NCBI RefSeq assembly: GCF_022024015.1
Contig: NZ_CP091786.1
Span: 3,286,001-3,350,000, forward strand
Reading direction: 5' to 3'
Origin: Prevotella sp. E9-3
Lineage (GTDB): Bacteria > Bacteroidota > Bacteroidia > Bacteroidales > Bacteroidaceae
Length of the DNA stretch: 64,000 bases
A program made the position numbers and the translations under genes. Shown piece after piece: positions 1 to 9,800 of the stretch (its first letter is position 1; each line of letters starts with the position of its first letter). Below the pieces are notes generated by a model, which searched no databases, was not told where the DNA came from, and saw nothing but the letters and a program-made list of their open reading frames with translations.

Positions 1-592
1 GAACACGTTTTTTCGGATACATTTTCTTGGTCTGCACACCTATTGCATTGATAAGGTGTGTCTTACCACATCCTGAAGGTCCAAAAATAAAGAATGGATT
101 GAAAGTTGACTTTCCGGGATGCTCAGCAATAGACAGACCTACTGTACGAGGAAGTTTATTTGAAGCACCTTCTATATAACTATCGAAAGTTTTTCGGGGA
201 TCCAACTGTGAGTTAATAGGCTGTGGCTGAGCAGCATCCAGCACTGTAGGCGCTTTATTTGCACGAGTAGTAGGCTGAACTTCAAAATCAGCAGGACGTT
301 CACCTTCTACTTCTTGAACGATGTTGTGCTCCTTATCTGTCACCAAACGATAGGTTAAACGAACGTTAGCGCCAAAACTTACGCCCATAGCCCATCCCAT
401 CAGTTGTACAAAATGTTGTTCCAGATATTCATAAACGTAAGGACTGGGAACTTGCACCAACACAGTTTTCGTGCCCTCATCGAAATTCTCGAAGACGATG
501 GGCTCGAACCATGTTTTGAAAATTTGCGCAGAAACATTCTTCTCAATTAATTTGAGGCAGTTGTTCCAAAGCGCCTTGTGATCTTGTTTCAT
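1..592 (-). CDS. dnaA: Chromosomal replication initiator DnaA (partial, C-terminal part outside window)
   Basis: DnaA binds oriC and opens it to start replication. The reverse strand from the ATG at 592 reads MKQDHKALWNNCLKLIEKN, the typical domain I start, then a long low-conservation linker, and then the AAA+ P-loop FGPSGCGKTH close to the window edge. Only the first 197 codons are present; the rest of the AAA+ domain and the DNA-binding domain IV lie left of base 1. A promoter-like pair (TTTG at 698..695, GAACTTTG at 674..667, 20-nt spacing) precedes it. The upstream operon ends in its own terminator, so dnaA is transcribed separately. No DnaA-box cluster was noticed in the 290 bp upstream. 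Confidence 0.95.
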   Translation of the reverse strand, partial: MKQDHKALWNNCLKLIEKNVSAQIFKTWFEPIVFENFDEGTKTVLVQVPSPYVYEYLEQHFVQLMGWAMGVSFGANVRLTYRLVTDKEHNIVQEVEGERPADFEVQPTTRANKAPTVLDAAQPQPINSQLDPRKTFDSYIEGASNKLPRTVGLSIAEHPGKSTFNPFFIFGPSGCGKTHLINAIGVQTKKMYPKKRV

Positions 593-666
593 CAGGCGAT
601 GGTGAAAGTTAAATAAATAATGACCTTACGTTAATACACTTTTTAGTTTAGTGTGATTTTGTGTTG

Positions 667-698
667 CAAAGTTCTGTATTTTTTTTCAAACCTACAAA
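667..698 (-). promoter_or_regulatory. Putative dnaA promoter
   Basis: On the reverse strand TTTG (698..695) and GAACTTTG (674..667) are 20 nt apart, which fits the Bacteroidetes -33/-7 pattern apart from GA instead of TA at the start of the -7 box. The leader to the dnaA ATG would be about 70 nt. Confidence 0.45.
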
Positions 699-772
699 TG
701 ATATTAAAAATGCCAGCGTGTTTACAATTTGTATAACATTCTAATTATGCGACATTTATGTTGTTTCACGAA

Positions 773-808
773 GATTTTTTAAAAAAAACTGTTGCATATC
801 AGCAACAG
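773..808 (-). terminator. Intrinsic terminator of the folB-amidase-mlaD operon
   Basis: Read on the reverse strand, CTGTTGC (808..802) pairs with GCAACAG (795..789) around a 6-nt loop and is followed by a run of eight T. It sits 72 bp after the stop of the MCE gene and before the dnaA promoter. Confidence 0.75.
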
Positions 809-879
809 TCTATATTTCAACACATTACAAAAACTCCGTCAACACATTTCATTGATTAACTATTTAGACAAAATATAAT

Positions 880-1782
880 TTAATTATTTTTTCTACCAAA
901 CAATGAAAAATGAACGTAACGCTTTGGATGCTCTTTCAGGTCAATAATCAGTTTATCCGCATTCTCCATTGTTGAGTTCAGATTATCATACAGTCCTGTA
1001 TCATGCATCAGCAGTCCCAAGGTACCTTTCTTACTGTTCAGTGCTTCGGTCATCTGCTGCACATTGGTCAATGTCTGCTCCACTTTACTCATTGTAGCGG
1101 CTACATCGATATCATTCAATTTCTTGGTCAGTTCTTCTGTATTTTCCAATATACCATTCACATTGCCCAACATTTGCGGCATCTGTCGGTTCAGCGAGGC
1201 TGTAAGTTGTTGAAGATCCTGTGATGTGCTATTCAGATTAGCAGTCAGTCCATCGACATTGTGCAAGGTATTCGCCAATGCAGGATCAGCTAAAAGTTTG
1301 TTGATACTTGTAAGAATGCTGTCCAGTTTTGGAAGCATTTTCTCAACTTGTGGCAACATGTCGGCAGCTTTGCTCATTGCCCCCGACTGCTTTCCGCCTT
1401 CTATGGTATCACCCAAGGCAAGTTGTTCTAATGGATTGGGGCCAAGTATCAAATCCAGGCGAACATTACCCAACAAGTCGCTGCTTATCTCGGCCTTAGT
1501 TCCCTTAGGCAGCACCAGTTTCTGGTCAATGGCTATAACCGCCACAATATTCTTAGGGTCATCATAGTCATAATTGATACTTTCCACTACACCCACCTTA
1601 TATCCGTAGGCATAGATGGCACTCGATGGTGTCATACCAGTCACATCTGTGAAATGCACATAATAGCGGTCGTTCGTTGAAAACAGATTCAGTCCTTTAA
1701 GATACTGAAGTCCGAAAAACAACAACACGATGGCTACTACTGCCACACTGGCTATCTTCACTTCGTTAGTCCAAAATTTCAT
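880..1782 (-). CDS. MlaD/MCE-family lipid-transport substrate-binding protein
   Basis: 300 residues. One N-terminal membrane anchor (about residues 8-27, VKIASVAVVAIVLLFFGL) is followed by an MCE domain (about 35-115) with the family signature of a V-x-G-V-V-E-S stretch and the conserved LLGNVRLDLILG end. The remainder is helical/coiled coil (about 140-280). MCE proteins form rings that carry lipids across the periplasm with an ABC transporter (MlaEF-like). No permease or ATPase gene is next to it here, so they must be elsewhere. It lies 14 bp after the amidase gene in the same leftward operon, which suggests a shared envelope role. The family assignment is firm; the lipid substrate is unknown. 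Confidence 0.88.
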   Translation of the reverse strand: MKFWTNEVKIASVAVVAIVLLFFGLQYLKGLNLFSTNDRYYVHFTDVTGMTPSSAIYAYGYKVGVVESINYDYDDPKNIVAVIAIDQKLVLPKGTKAEISSDLLGNVRLDLILGPNPLEQLALGDTIEGGKQSGAMSKAADMLPQVEKMLPKLDSILTSINKLLADPALANTLHNVDGLTANLNSTSQDLQQLTASLNRQMPQMLGNVNGILENTEELTKKLNDIDVAATMSKVEQTLTNVQQMTEALNSKKGTLGLLMHDTGLYDNLNSTMENADKLIIDLKEHPKRYVHFSLFGRKNN

Positions 1783-1796
1783 TGTTTTCCCTTTCT

Positions 1797-3080
1797 CTAT
1801 TTATGGGCACTTTTATTTAATTTAAACTCTTGGTAAGCCTTGGATGCATCTATTTTCTCGCCATTGCGAAAAGCGATGATAAAGGCTTGAGGAAACTTGT
1901 CCAGTACAGACTTACGCAACCGGTAAATCTCGTTATAGTCGGTAGAGGCCCCCAAGGTATATTTCCAAAGGCCGCCTTCCTTATAGCTATCAACATCTTT
2001 CAAGCCCTTCAACTGAGCATCATTTTTCTTCAGCGGACGACTGCTGACTAACAACTGCACCTTAAACACCGGTACATTCCCTATCACTTTCTCAGTTTCA
2101 ACTGTCTGAGGTTTTACTTTCTCACTTTCAACTGTCTGAGGTTTTACTTTCTCAGCTTCAACAGGAGTTTCTTGTATGACCTCAACAGGTGCTTCTTGTG
2201 GAGCAGTTACAGGCGCACTTGGTTGTATTTTCTCCTGAGGATTAGTATCTACAGGGGCATTTGATACCTTTTCCTGCTCATCTACTTGCAGCGGAGGTAC
2301 CGGTTTTCCAGTTTTTCTATTTTTAAATGTCACAAAGGCCTGATAGATACCACGCCCCATACGGTCAACATTCGATTTATTAGTCAGATAGGCAGCCTCA
2401 GCAGGAGTAGTTATATATCCTAACTCTACCAAACAGGCAGGCATTGATGTCTCACGCAACACCAGGAAAGCGTCCTGTCGTACCCCCTTGTTCGGTCGTC
2501 CAGCAGACTTACTGGTATATTGTTGTATCAATCGAGCCAATTCCACACTTTCAGCCATGTTCGTCTCGTTCATAATTTCGAAGATCATCATGCTCTCTGG
2601 CGAACGGGGGTCATAGCCCGAATAATGTTGACGGTAGTCTTTCTCTATCAAGATTACCTCATTCTCACGCTTGGCTGCACTCAGTTTCTCATCGCTACGG
2701 CGCATACCCATTGTATAGGTCTCCATCCCCGAAATGAGCTTTGGCTTTTTACCAGGCAGCGAATTGGTATGAATAGAGACGAACACATCGGCCTTATTTC
2801 TGTTGGCAATAGCGGCGCGTTCATGCAAGGGAATAAACACATCGGTCTTTCGAGTATAAATGACCCTCACATCAGGACAGTTCTGTTCCACATAACGTCC
2901 AAAAGCCAATGCCACGCTCAGATTGATATTTTTCTCCATTGCACGATTCGCACAAGCTCCGGCATCCTTTCCGCCGTGTCCTGCATCAATCACCAAGGTA
3001 TATTTATGTTTTCCAGCTGCAAAGATAGCCGTAAAACAACATGTTATCATTAAGAATACAAACAGGCGTTTCGTGTTCAT
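1797..3080 (-). CDS. N-acetylmuramoyl-L-alanine amidase (Amidase_3) with C-terminal SPOR-like region
   Basis: 427 residues. A signal peptide (about 1-21) precedes a zinc amidase domain (about 27-255) with the Amidase_3 motifs VIDAGHGGKDAGA, an E in the AMEKNINL stretch, the VSIHTNS motif and a late catalytic E in CLVELGYITT. The enzyme cuts the bond between MurNAc and the stem peptide of peptidoglycan. Residues 275-340 are a low-complexity linker with a 30-bp tandem repeat (about 2095-2154) coding for EKVKPQTVES-type units. The last 85 residues resemble a SPOR-like peptidoglycan-binding fold. A -7-like TAATTTTG (3092..3085) ends only 4 nt before the ATG, so the mRNA could be leaderless. Confidence 0.92.
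   Translation of the reverse strand: MNTKRLFVFLMITCCFTAIFAAGKHKYTLVIDAGHGGKDAGACANRAMEKNINLSVALAFGRYVEQNCPDVRVIYTRKTDVFIPLHERAAIANRNKADVFVSIHTNSLPGKKPKLISGMETYTMGMRRSDEKLSAAKRENEVILIEKDYRQHYSGYDPRSPESMMIFEIMNETNMAESVELARLIQQYTSKSAGRPNKGVRQDAFLVLRETSMPACLVELGYITTPAEAAYLTNKSNVDRMGRGIYQAFVTFKNRKTGKPVPPLQVDEQEKVSNAPVDTNPQEKIQPSAPVTAPQEAPVEVIQETPVEAEKVKPQTVESEKVKPQTVETEKVIGNVPVFKVQLLVSSRPLKKNDAQLKGLKDVDSYKEGGLWKYTLGASTDYNEIYRLRKSVLDKFPQAFIIAFRNGEKIDASKAYQEFKLNKSAHK
2095..2154. repeat. 30-bp tandem repeat in the amidase linker
   Basis: Two near-identical 30-bp units code for ten-residue EKVKPQTVES-like repeats in the linker between the amidase and the C-terminal domain. Copy number is likely to vary among strains. 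Confidence 0.7.
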
Positions 3081-3118
3081 GCTGCAAAATTACGGTTTTT
3101 CAATGTGAAAACCGCATT

Positions 3119-3517
3119 TCATTCTTTAGTTTTATCATTTATTAAATATATGATATCACTGGTATCACAATGCAGTTCCACTCCTGCACCATTACAGTTA
3201 GCTCCCATAGGAGGATTTTCCTTGGTCACCGTCAAGTCCAAACTTTCTATTTGAGGAAAGCTGTCAAGTACCTTCCGGGCAATTCTTCCTGCTATATGTT
3301 CAAGGAGATTCGATGGCTGTGCCATTTCCTGCTTCACCATTTCACACAGTTCAGCATAACTCAGGGTGTCGTTTACATCATCGCTTGCCATCGCGCGCGT
3401 TATATTATAATGTACACGTAAAGAGACATTAAACCATCCTCCCACTTGTTTCTCCTGGGGTAACACCCCATGAAAGGCATACACCCGCAGACCGTTTATG
3501 AATATACTCGACTTCAC
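3119..3517 (-). CDS. folB: Dihydroneopterin aldolase
   Basis: 132 residues, normal family length. FolB converts 7,8-dihydroneopterin to 6-hydroxymethyl-dihydropterin plus glycolaldehyde in folate synthesis. Visible features are the start IFINGLRVYAFHGVLPQEK, the DTLSYAELCEMV segment, LLEHIAGRIARKVL and the catalytic-lysine region TVTKENPPMG. It sits 3 bp after the upstream gene and ahead of the amidase in one leftward operon. folE (GTP cyclohydrolase I), which acts upstream in the same pathway, is at 50058-50654. Confidence 0.93.
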   Translation of the reverse strand: MKSSIFINGLRVYAFHGVLPQEKQVGGWFNVSLRVHYNITRAMASDDVNDTLSYAELCEMVKQEMAQPSNLLEHIAGRIARKVLDSFPQIESLDLTVTKENPPMGANCNGAGVELHCDTSDIIYLINDKTKE

Positions 3518-3520
3518 TAA

Positions 3521-4240
3521 TTACTCCTCACTTTCTTCTTCCGTTCCGTCGTTCACGTACTTCTTAAGAGCACGTTCCACACCGTTTTTCCAAGTATTGA
3601 TGCTCTCAGACTGCAACTGCAGCGACGACACCAGTTTTATCACATGGTCTATCGGCATTCTGTAACGCAACACACCCGAGATGAGTTTTGCATAGTTCCA
3701 ATATTCGGGATTGAATTTCTCCGACAATCCCTCCACCGTAATCTTATATCCGCGAGTATTTTCGAACTGGAAATCATAGCGCTTTGAACCATCAGCATTC
3801 ACATGCTTGATAATTTTTCCTTTTGTCACCGACTTGGGAAGAATAATACCTTCATCGTCGTCCTGCAAACCAGTGAATATCTCATAAGGATACCCATCCA
3901 GCAATCCAACCAAAGCCACCCATTTTTCCTTATTGTTCTGGAAACGCACCACATCGCACTCCAGTTCCTGCGGACGCACCTCAGTCACTTGTGGATGAAT
4001 CTCATTACCGTTTGTTCCGCCGATAGTATGTCCCAACACTTTTCGCACTTCCATAAGGAAATCGTTGGTTTCCACCGCCTCGGGTTTCAATCCCATTGCA
4101 GCAACAAGTTCATTCTCTGCCACAAGGATATCATTTTTCAACTGTTCGAAATCCATCTCTGCCTTATCTGTGCCGGCATTCTTTACATAGCTGGCCAGAC
4201 TGATGGGGCTTTTGGCTGTATTCGTTTTCTGCGGTTTCAT
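3521..4240 (-). CDS. Stand-alone protein similar to the C-terminal domain of adenosylcobalamin-dependent (class II) ribonucleotide reductase
   Basis: 239 residues. The stretches DVVRFQNNKEKWVALVGLL, PYEIFTG, YRMPIDHVIKLVSSL and the end SINTWKNGVERALKKYV match my memory of the C-terminal region of Bacteroidales NrdJ-type reductases, where they follow the catalytic barrel. The barrel itself is absent: the next gene upstream is an unrelated lipoprotein, and there is no cysteine pair at the C-terminus. It is therefore either a split-off or regulatory domain, not a full reductase. A TATCTTTG -7 box (4273..4266) precedes it, making it the first gene of the operon with folB, amidase and mlaD. The assignment rests on recognised motifs only. 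Confidence 0.6.
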   Translation of the reverse strand: MKPQKTNTAKSPISLASYVKNAGTDKAEMDFEQLKNDILVAENELVAAMGLKPEAVETNDFLMEVRKVLGHTIGGTNGNEIHPQVTEVRPQELECDVVRFQNNKEKWVALVGLLDGYPYEIFTGLQDDDEGIILPKSVTKGKIIKHVNADGSKRYDFQFENTRGYKITVEGLSEKFNPEYWNYAKLISGVLRYRMPIDHVIKLVSSLQLQSESINTWKNGVERALKKYVNDGTEEESEE

Positions 4241-4265
4241 TTTTTGTTATTACATTATCCGAGTG

Positions 4266-4273
4266 CAAAGATA
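4266..4273 (-). promoter_or_regulatory. -7 box of the leftward operon 4240-880
   Basis: TATCTTTG on the reverse strand, 26 nt before the ATG at 4240, matches the Bacteroidetes TAnnTTTG element. No clear TTTG -33 was found. Confidence 0.5.
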
Positions 4274-4330
4274 CGAAAAGTCGAGAGCAAAACAAAGGAA
4301 AACAGCTTTTTCTTTTATTCAGTCAACACA

Positions 4331-6019
4331 TCACTGCACAATCACCTTACCCTGTTCCGGCCGTTTATACCAGTTCAATGCTTTAGTACGGTCAGCCGAC
4401 CATGAATTAAACTCAGGATACGCATCTTTGACGCAGGTTGTCTCTTTAGGCCAGTTCCATTTACCAGGAATCACGATACCATGAGGATCTTGTCCTTTTG
4501 CAGCTATCGGAATGGCATAGAAATCACTTTCATACACGCCACGCATATCCTTTTCGACCCTTGCTCCGAGCACAAACGAACATTTCTGGAAATCAAAGCC
4601 TTCAGGTTTCTTCAAAGTGATGCTGACAGGTTTTGCTGAGGCGAGGCCAGTATTTACCATTGTGCCAAGACTAACATTCAACACAGCATGCAATTCCTGT
4701 TCAAACACATGAATGTAGTCATTATAGTTCTTTGCATTCTTATTTTCAAAGCCCAACCACAGTTCGCGCTTTGCTCCAAGGGCAACCAGCGTGATGTTCA
4801 AACTGTCTTTTGCCTCATTCTCCGACACCTGAATCACGCAGTCGTTCATGTCATAATCGCCGAAGTCTTTATCCTCCCAGGCATAAGTCCACACCTGAGT
4901 TTTCGGCGGTATCGGATCAGAAATTTCTTTCAAGCGCTCTGCGCCATAAGGCATCCAGAACAAACGGTCGTTATAGTCCCAATCATTTCCATCCTCACAA
5001 GCCACGATTACATAGCCATTGAGCATAAACACCTTCACGCGGGCCATATCGGGATCATCCAACAGCTCTTCGTTTCTTGCCAAACTGAACTTAATAATAT
5101 CACCTGGTGTAAAGATCATACTAATCTCATCCTCTGAATTGCGACAGTACAAATAGTGTCCGTCTATCAGATATTCATCAATGAAGGGATCCGGTTCCTT
5201 TTCTTTATCCCAACCAGTGGGATAGTTATCTTTAATCAGGAATGTCTCTCCACTCTCAGCGGGTTTCCCAATTGGGAACCATTGATAGCTCAGGTTATCA
5301 TCCACGCTACCATTACCGCCTATATAGGCCAACGGCAGACTATAAAGTCCATAAGGATTGTTAGCCACCTGCACCTTATTGGTATAGTTGTGCTTGCCCA
5401 TCACCTGACTATTGTTTTTCCCTTTCGGAAGCGCCTTTTCCACTGCTTTCAGAAAAACATAATAGTCTCTCATGGTGAACCGGGTGTACTGCGGTTCCAG
5501 GATATTCATTGCTGAAGCGCGATGCTGATTGACTTTACGTGCACTGAGCAAATTCTCGTCAACAAACGACACCGACTTATCAACCCCAGGCACAAACGGC
5601 CGTGCTATACATTTCCCATCATACGTCATACAGGCGGCATAAAGCATCCCCGCACCCTTTGGGGCACGAAACGAGAGTGTGGCCGAACCGCCTTTGTTCA
5701 TCGCCTTGGCTGCCAGACAGTAATTCTCATCTACGTATGGATTAGTATCCAGCACGGCAATCTTAACAATATAGTCAAGGTCGGCATCTGCGGTAATCTT
5801 TACGCTATACTCTTCAGTAAGCACCCAATCATGGTCCTTATCAATGCTCACACCCAGCACCTTCTCAGCATACGACACGCGTTCCTGATCTGTCACCGGA
5901 TACAGTTTCTTCTCATACTTATCACTATCGTGACTGCAACTGTTCATTCCTATCTGACCGCCCATCACCAAAACGGCAACGTACAACCATTTAGTTATTC
6001 TTTGATTCATATATCTCAT
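4331..6019 (-). CDS. LruC-domain-containing lipoprotein
   Basis: 562 residues. The N-terminus has a lipoprotein signal ending in NSCSH (Cys about residue 28). The middle is a predicted beta-rich region, and residues about 375-530 form a LruC domain, recognisable by YAWEDKDFGDYDMNDCVIQV and the later GARVEKDMRGVYESDFYAIP. LruC domains are found in surface lipoproteins of spirochaetes and Bacteroidetes; function is not established. It is the last gene of the unit that starts with the giant protein, 15 bp after the preceding lipoprotein gene, so the three products probably act together at the cell surface. Confidence 0.85.
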   Translation of the reverse strand: MRYMNQRITKWLYVAVLVMGGQIGMNSCSHDSDKYEKKLYPVTDQERVSYAEKVLGVSIDKDHDWVLTEEYSVKITADADLDYIVKIAVLDTNPYVDENYCLAAKAMNKGGSATLSFRAPKGAGMLYAACMTYDGKCIARPFVPGVDKSVSFVDENLLSARKVNQHRASAMNILEPQYTRFTMRDYYVFLKAVEKALPKGKNNSQVMGKHNYTNKVQVANNPYGLYSLPLAYIGGNGSVDDNLSYQWFPIGKPAESGETFLIKDNYPTGWDKEKEPDPFIDEYLIDGHYLYCRNSEDEISMIFTPGDIIKFSLARNEELLDDPDMARVKVFMLNGYVIVACEDGNDWDYNDRLFWMPYGAERLKEISDPIPPKTQVWTYAWEDKDFGDYDMNDCVIQVSENEAKDSLNITLVALGAKRELWLGFENKNAKNYNDYIHVFEQELHAVLNVSLGTMVNTGLASAKPVSITLKKPEGFDFQKCSFVLGARVEKDMRGVYESDFYAIPIAAKGQDPHGIVIPGKWNWPKETTCVKDAYPEFNSWSADRTKALNWYKRPEQGKVIVQ

Positions 6020-6034
6020 ACAACTATTTTAATT

Positions 6035-6796
6035 TTAAAAAGAAAGAACGATCTCCTTGCTATGTCCCACAGGCTGTGCAAAAGTATATATGGTCTTTTT
6101 CTCTGCGCTATAGTAACGCAACTGCAATTGTTCTTCTGTTGAAGTACGGAACACAGTAAACACCTTCCCTACATGTCCCACGCCACGACAAACATCTCCC
6201 ATAAAAACGCCTACCTGGTCTTCCTCATTTGGCGTAAAGGGAGCATTGTCTGGCAAACGTACCATCATGTCTTCTTGTACAGGATAATTTGAGTCGCCCT
6301 TCACCAACGGTGGCACGAAATCCTCATCAAAGCCATAGGTACGCTCTGTGAACGACTCTGTCCTTTTGATGGAGAACACCTTATGCAATCCTGCACTATA
6401 GTAACTCAATCTGACGGTAACATCAAGGTCAGAGCTATTACCCCATATTTTCAGTACGAAATAAACGCTTCCATTTTCGAAAACGTTTCGCTCTGAAGGA
6501 AGTGAGCGACATTCATCATCAAGGAACACAGCCATTCTGTCTCCATCTGTCGAATAAGGCACCAACTCCTCCTGCAACTTTACCATTGTGAACATCGAGT
6601 TCTCGTATCTTGACGGATCAGGAGCCTTCCAATCGGGGACAGCATCATTTCCTGTGAAATTCACTTTCCAAACAGGTATGCTGTCAACCACCTGGGTGCT
6701 AATACCTGATGAGTCCTCATCGTCAGATGAACAGCCCCATGCCATTATAAGGGCTGTCATCAGCATCATTATCTTTATTGCTTTCATCTTTATCAC
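6035..6796 (-). CDS. Surface lipoprotein with two beta repeats
   Basis: 253 residues; the ATG at 6787 (second methionine, MKAIKI) is an equally good start. A lipoprotein signal ends in WGCSSDDED (Cys 22). Two copies of a domain follow: residues about 85-150 (GDRMAVFLDDECR..., ending SYYSAGLHKVFSI) and about 190-250 (DQVGVFMGDVCRG..., ending RYYSAEKKTIYTF). The same pattern (D-x-V-A-x-F-x-D-x-x-C-x-G ... L-x-Y-x-S) occurs near the C-terminus of the neighbouring giant protein, suggesting a shared module. Same operon as the giant gene and the LruC gene. No enzymatic motif was seen. Confidence 0.7.
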   Translation of the reverse strand: MIKMKAIKIMMLMTALIMAWGCSSDDEDSSGISTQVVDSIPVWKVNFTGNDAVPDWKAPDPSRYENSMFTMVKLQEELVPYSTDGDRMAVFLDDECRSLPSERNVFENGSVYFVLKIWGNSSDLDVTVRLSYYSAGLHKVFSIKRTESFTERTYGFDEDFVPPLVKGDSNYPVQEDMMVRLPDNAPFTPNEEDQVGVFMGDVCRGVGHVGKVFTVFRTSTEEQLQLRYYSAEKKTIYTFAQPVGHSKEIVLSF

Positions 6797-6855
6797 CGTC
6801 TTTACTTTTTAAGTACAAACTATTATTCTGACTATCTTCTCTAAAAGAGCGTGAA

Positions 6856-9800
6856 CTACTTGATCACTTTCTTCTTGCCGTTATAGATATAAACGCCGCT
6901 CTGTTTCGGAGCCTTCGGCAGTTTAACGCCCTCAAGCGTGTACCATCCGTTTTGCGGCAACTGATCGATTCCCAAGAAGTTCAACTTCGTTGGTGCGTCA
7001 GGTCTTCCTACAACGGCATTTGCCTCATAGTTCATCACCTCACCAGTCGTTGCAATAATCTCGCCATCGCGTTCAATAGCAAACGAGAGGAGAACTGGCA
7101 GATCACCCTCAACGTTTAGGAAGAACACCGGCTGAGTCTTAGAGGAAGACAATTCTGCGCTTCCCACCTGTTCTCCTTCAGCATAAGCCACCAGTTTGTC
7201 ATTTTCCTGAATGCCTACGCCTATGGCCTCAGCCACGATATTCATGGTACATGCAAATCGTTGTGTACTCTTCTTGACAGTCTTCTTCAAGTGACTGTCA
7301 ATAAAGGTTGTACCTGGCTCATAATATGGATAGCAGAACGACACCGGATTACTATTCTTACGCATCAGCATATAGCCTTCGCCCGGTTTCATGTATTCCA
7401 AAGTGCCAAGCCATTCGCCACCCTTTTCAGCACTTCCTACGAACATGGCAAACTCATGCTGACTCTTAATCACATCACCGTCCGTTGCATGATCGTAGTA
7501 GTCGGCAAGTGCCGTCGATACCGGCAGGTTCACCATTGGTGTATAGCCAATGCTGTTCCAGCCCTTCTTCACGTTGATTGTTCGGTCTTCGGGTTTCTTG
7601 AAGCAAGTTCCCCAAAGTTCGAGCAACTGATAATTATGCACTCTCACGCGATAAGAGTATGCCTGTGACACGTTGAACTCTTTGAAATTCTTACTCTGGT
7701 TGCCTGCCCATTTTCCTTTCTTATAAGTAAGGGTCAAGTCTTGCGAATCCTCGGTCACAATATCTCCATCCTCCCATGGGAACCTACTGAGCAGCGTTTC
7801 CAGGTTATCAAAAATCTTGTTATACACATTAAACGACAGCCAGTTCCATCCTTCATAGAGTTCTATCTGTTGCAGATACAGGTCATCTGCAAACATCTTA
7901 AGGGGTTCGGCAACAGTACCCTTGATAATCTGATTACCAAAGTTCACCACTTCCGAGGTTGACAACTGCATTGTCTTTCCTGTAGCATAGTGCCACAAGC
8001 GGAAGTACAGGTGCTTAGCCACTGTCGTACTGTCATAAACAGTCATATAGACCATACTACGTCCTGTTGTCGGATCATACTTCACATTGTTAACGCCCAT
8101 GCAGCGGCCAGCTTCATCAAAGGCAGCCACAATATCATTCGGATCGGTAACCAACGTGTTTCCTACATATACCTGTCCTACGATATTCATTGAGTAGCGC
8201 TTCATGTTTGTATCTACTACCCAGTATGGGGTTTCACCCTCCATCGTCAGTTCCAGCAATAATGGCTCTGACAGTCCGTTCTCATCGGTCAGATAGATAA
8301 TCTGGTCGTAGGTTCCTACATTCACATCCTTACTGATAGAGAGTTTGATGACATCACTCTCCATTGGTTCAATTATGTCGGCAGTCTTGTTCACACTTAT
8401 CCAGCGTGGCAAGTTCTCGATGGTGTAGGTGTGTGTTGCGCCACCCGTATTGTAAATACCTATTTCAATCACATGCTCCTGACCAGCCGGCAGCGTCTGT
8501 GAAAAGCGCTTTGATTCCCATATCAACGGGTTACAGTTCACGAAGAAGCTCTCTGTAGCGGGCGAAGCCAGGAAGTTTCCGTTCTTGTCTGGAATATCGG
8601 CCACGGTCACGTAGATATTACGCTTATTCAATCGAGTATCCTTCTCGTCAATATTAATCAGCAACTGATTGTTGCGTCCCACAAAGCTGAAGTTCAGGTT
8701 ATACAACTCCTCGTAGGCCTGTACCGGGGCACTCACTGTTTTGTCTATGTGAGTAAGAACTTCACTAATAGGTTCCACGAACACACTATCTCTTTGATCG
8801 GTTGGCTTACCGTCCGCGTCATACTTCACCTTCTTGTTCATCACATAGGGTTGCAAAGCCAGTTCACCGGTTTTCTGTCTTACCTGACTTTCAAAGTCCA
8901 CATAGGTAATAAGACCTTTTTCTTCACCGCCGGGCGATTTTCGTGTATATCGTTTTATGAGGGTAAGAGGCAGTGCCTGCTCAAACAGAGTCAATCCATC
9001 AAAGTGTCCTGAAATGGCGTATTTCTCATGAATTGTCGGATCGCCAGCATCCTGCCACACCATATTACCCAGATAGAAGTTTCCATTCATGCCTCCCAGC
9101 GAATCGGTAGTGAACTGAACTTTTAAGTCATCATCCAAATAGATACTGGCCACTTTGCGCTGACGATTCACTGTCATAGCGTAGTGATGCCATGAACCGT
9201 CACAGTAGCCGCTGCCCAGTTCATACTCCATTCCATTACTACGATAACATAGTAACCGGTTTTCAAAACCTATGAAGAACTTGTTCACAGCACCTTCATC
9301 AGTACTCTGTCCAGAGCCGTTTGCCAGCAGTGCGCCATTCACATCGCCGGTCTTGAACCAGAACATCAGGGTATAGTCCTGTTCTTCATCACGTTCAAGG
9401 AGTTTAGACTGTATTTGCAGTCCTTTCTTCTTGCCTGCACTCCGGGCATCGTTCTTGTCAATCCTCAACGATATGCCACGAGGCAGAGCCCATGTAGCGC
9501 CAACGAGTTTCAAATCAGCTCCCTGTGCCAAATCGAAAGCATAGGTACCGCTACCCTCGTTCATGGGATAATAGTCGGTCAGTCCCATTTCATAGCCCGT
9601 AAGCAGTTTATTACCATAGCGGTTCAGCGTAGCCTTGTCGAGCGCCCGGTTCCACACGCGTCCTTGCAGCATACGTCCTTCGTAGTAGCGACGCTCGCCA
9701 GTAACATGATCAACAGCCGAACCGAATGTCAAAGTTCCAGAGGCATGATAGTACACACTATCCTTTACCAAATCCAATCCATCGCTGTAAAGGAACAACT

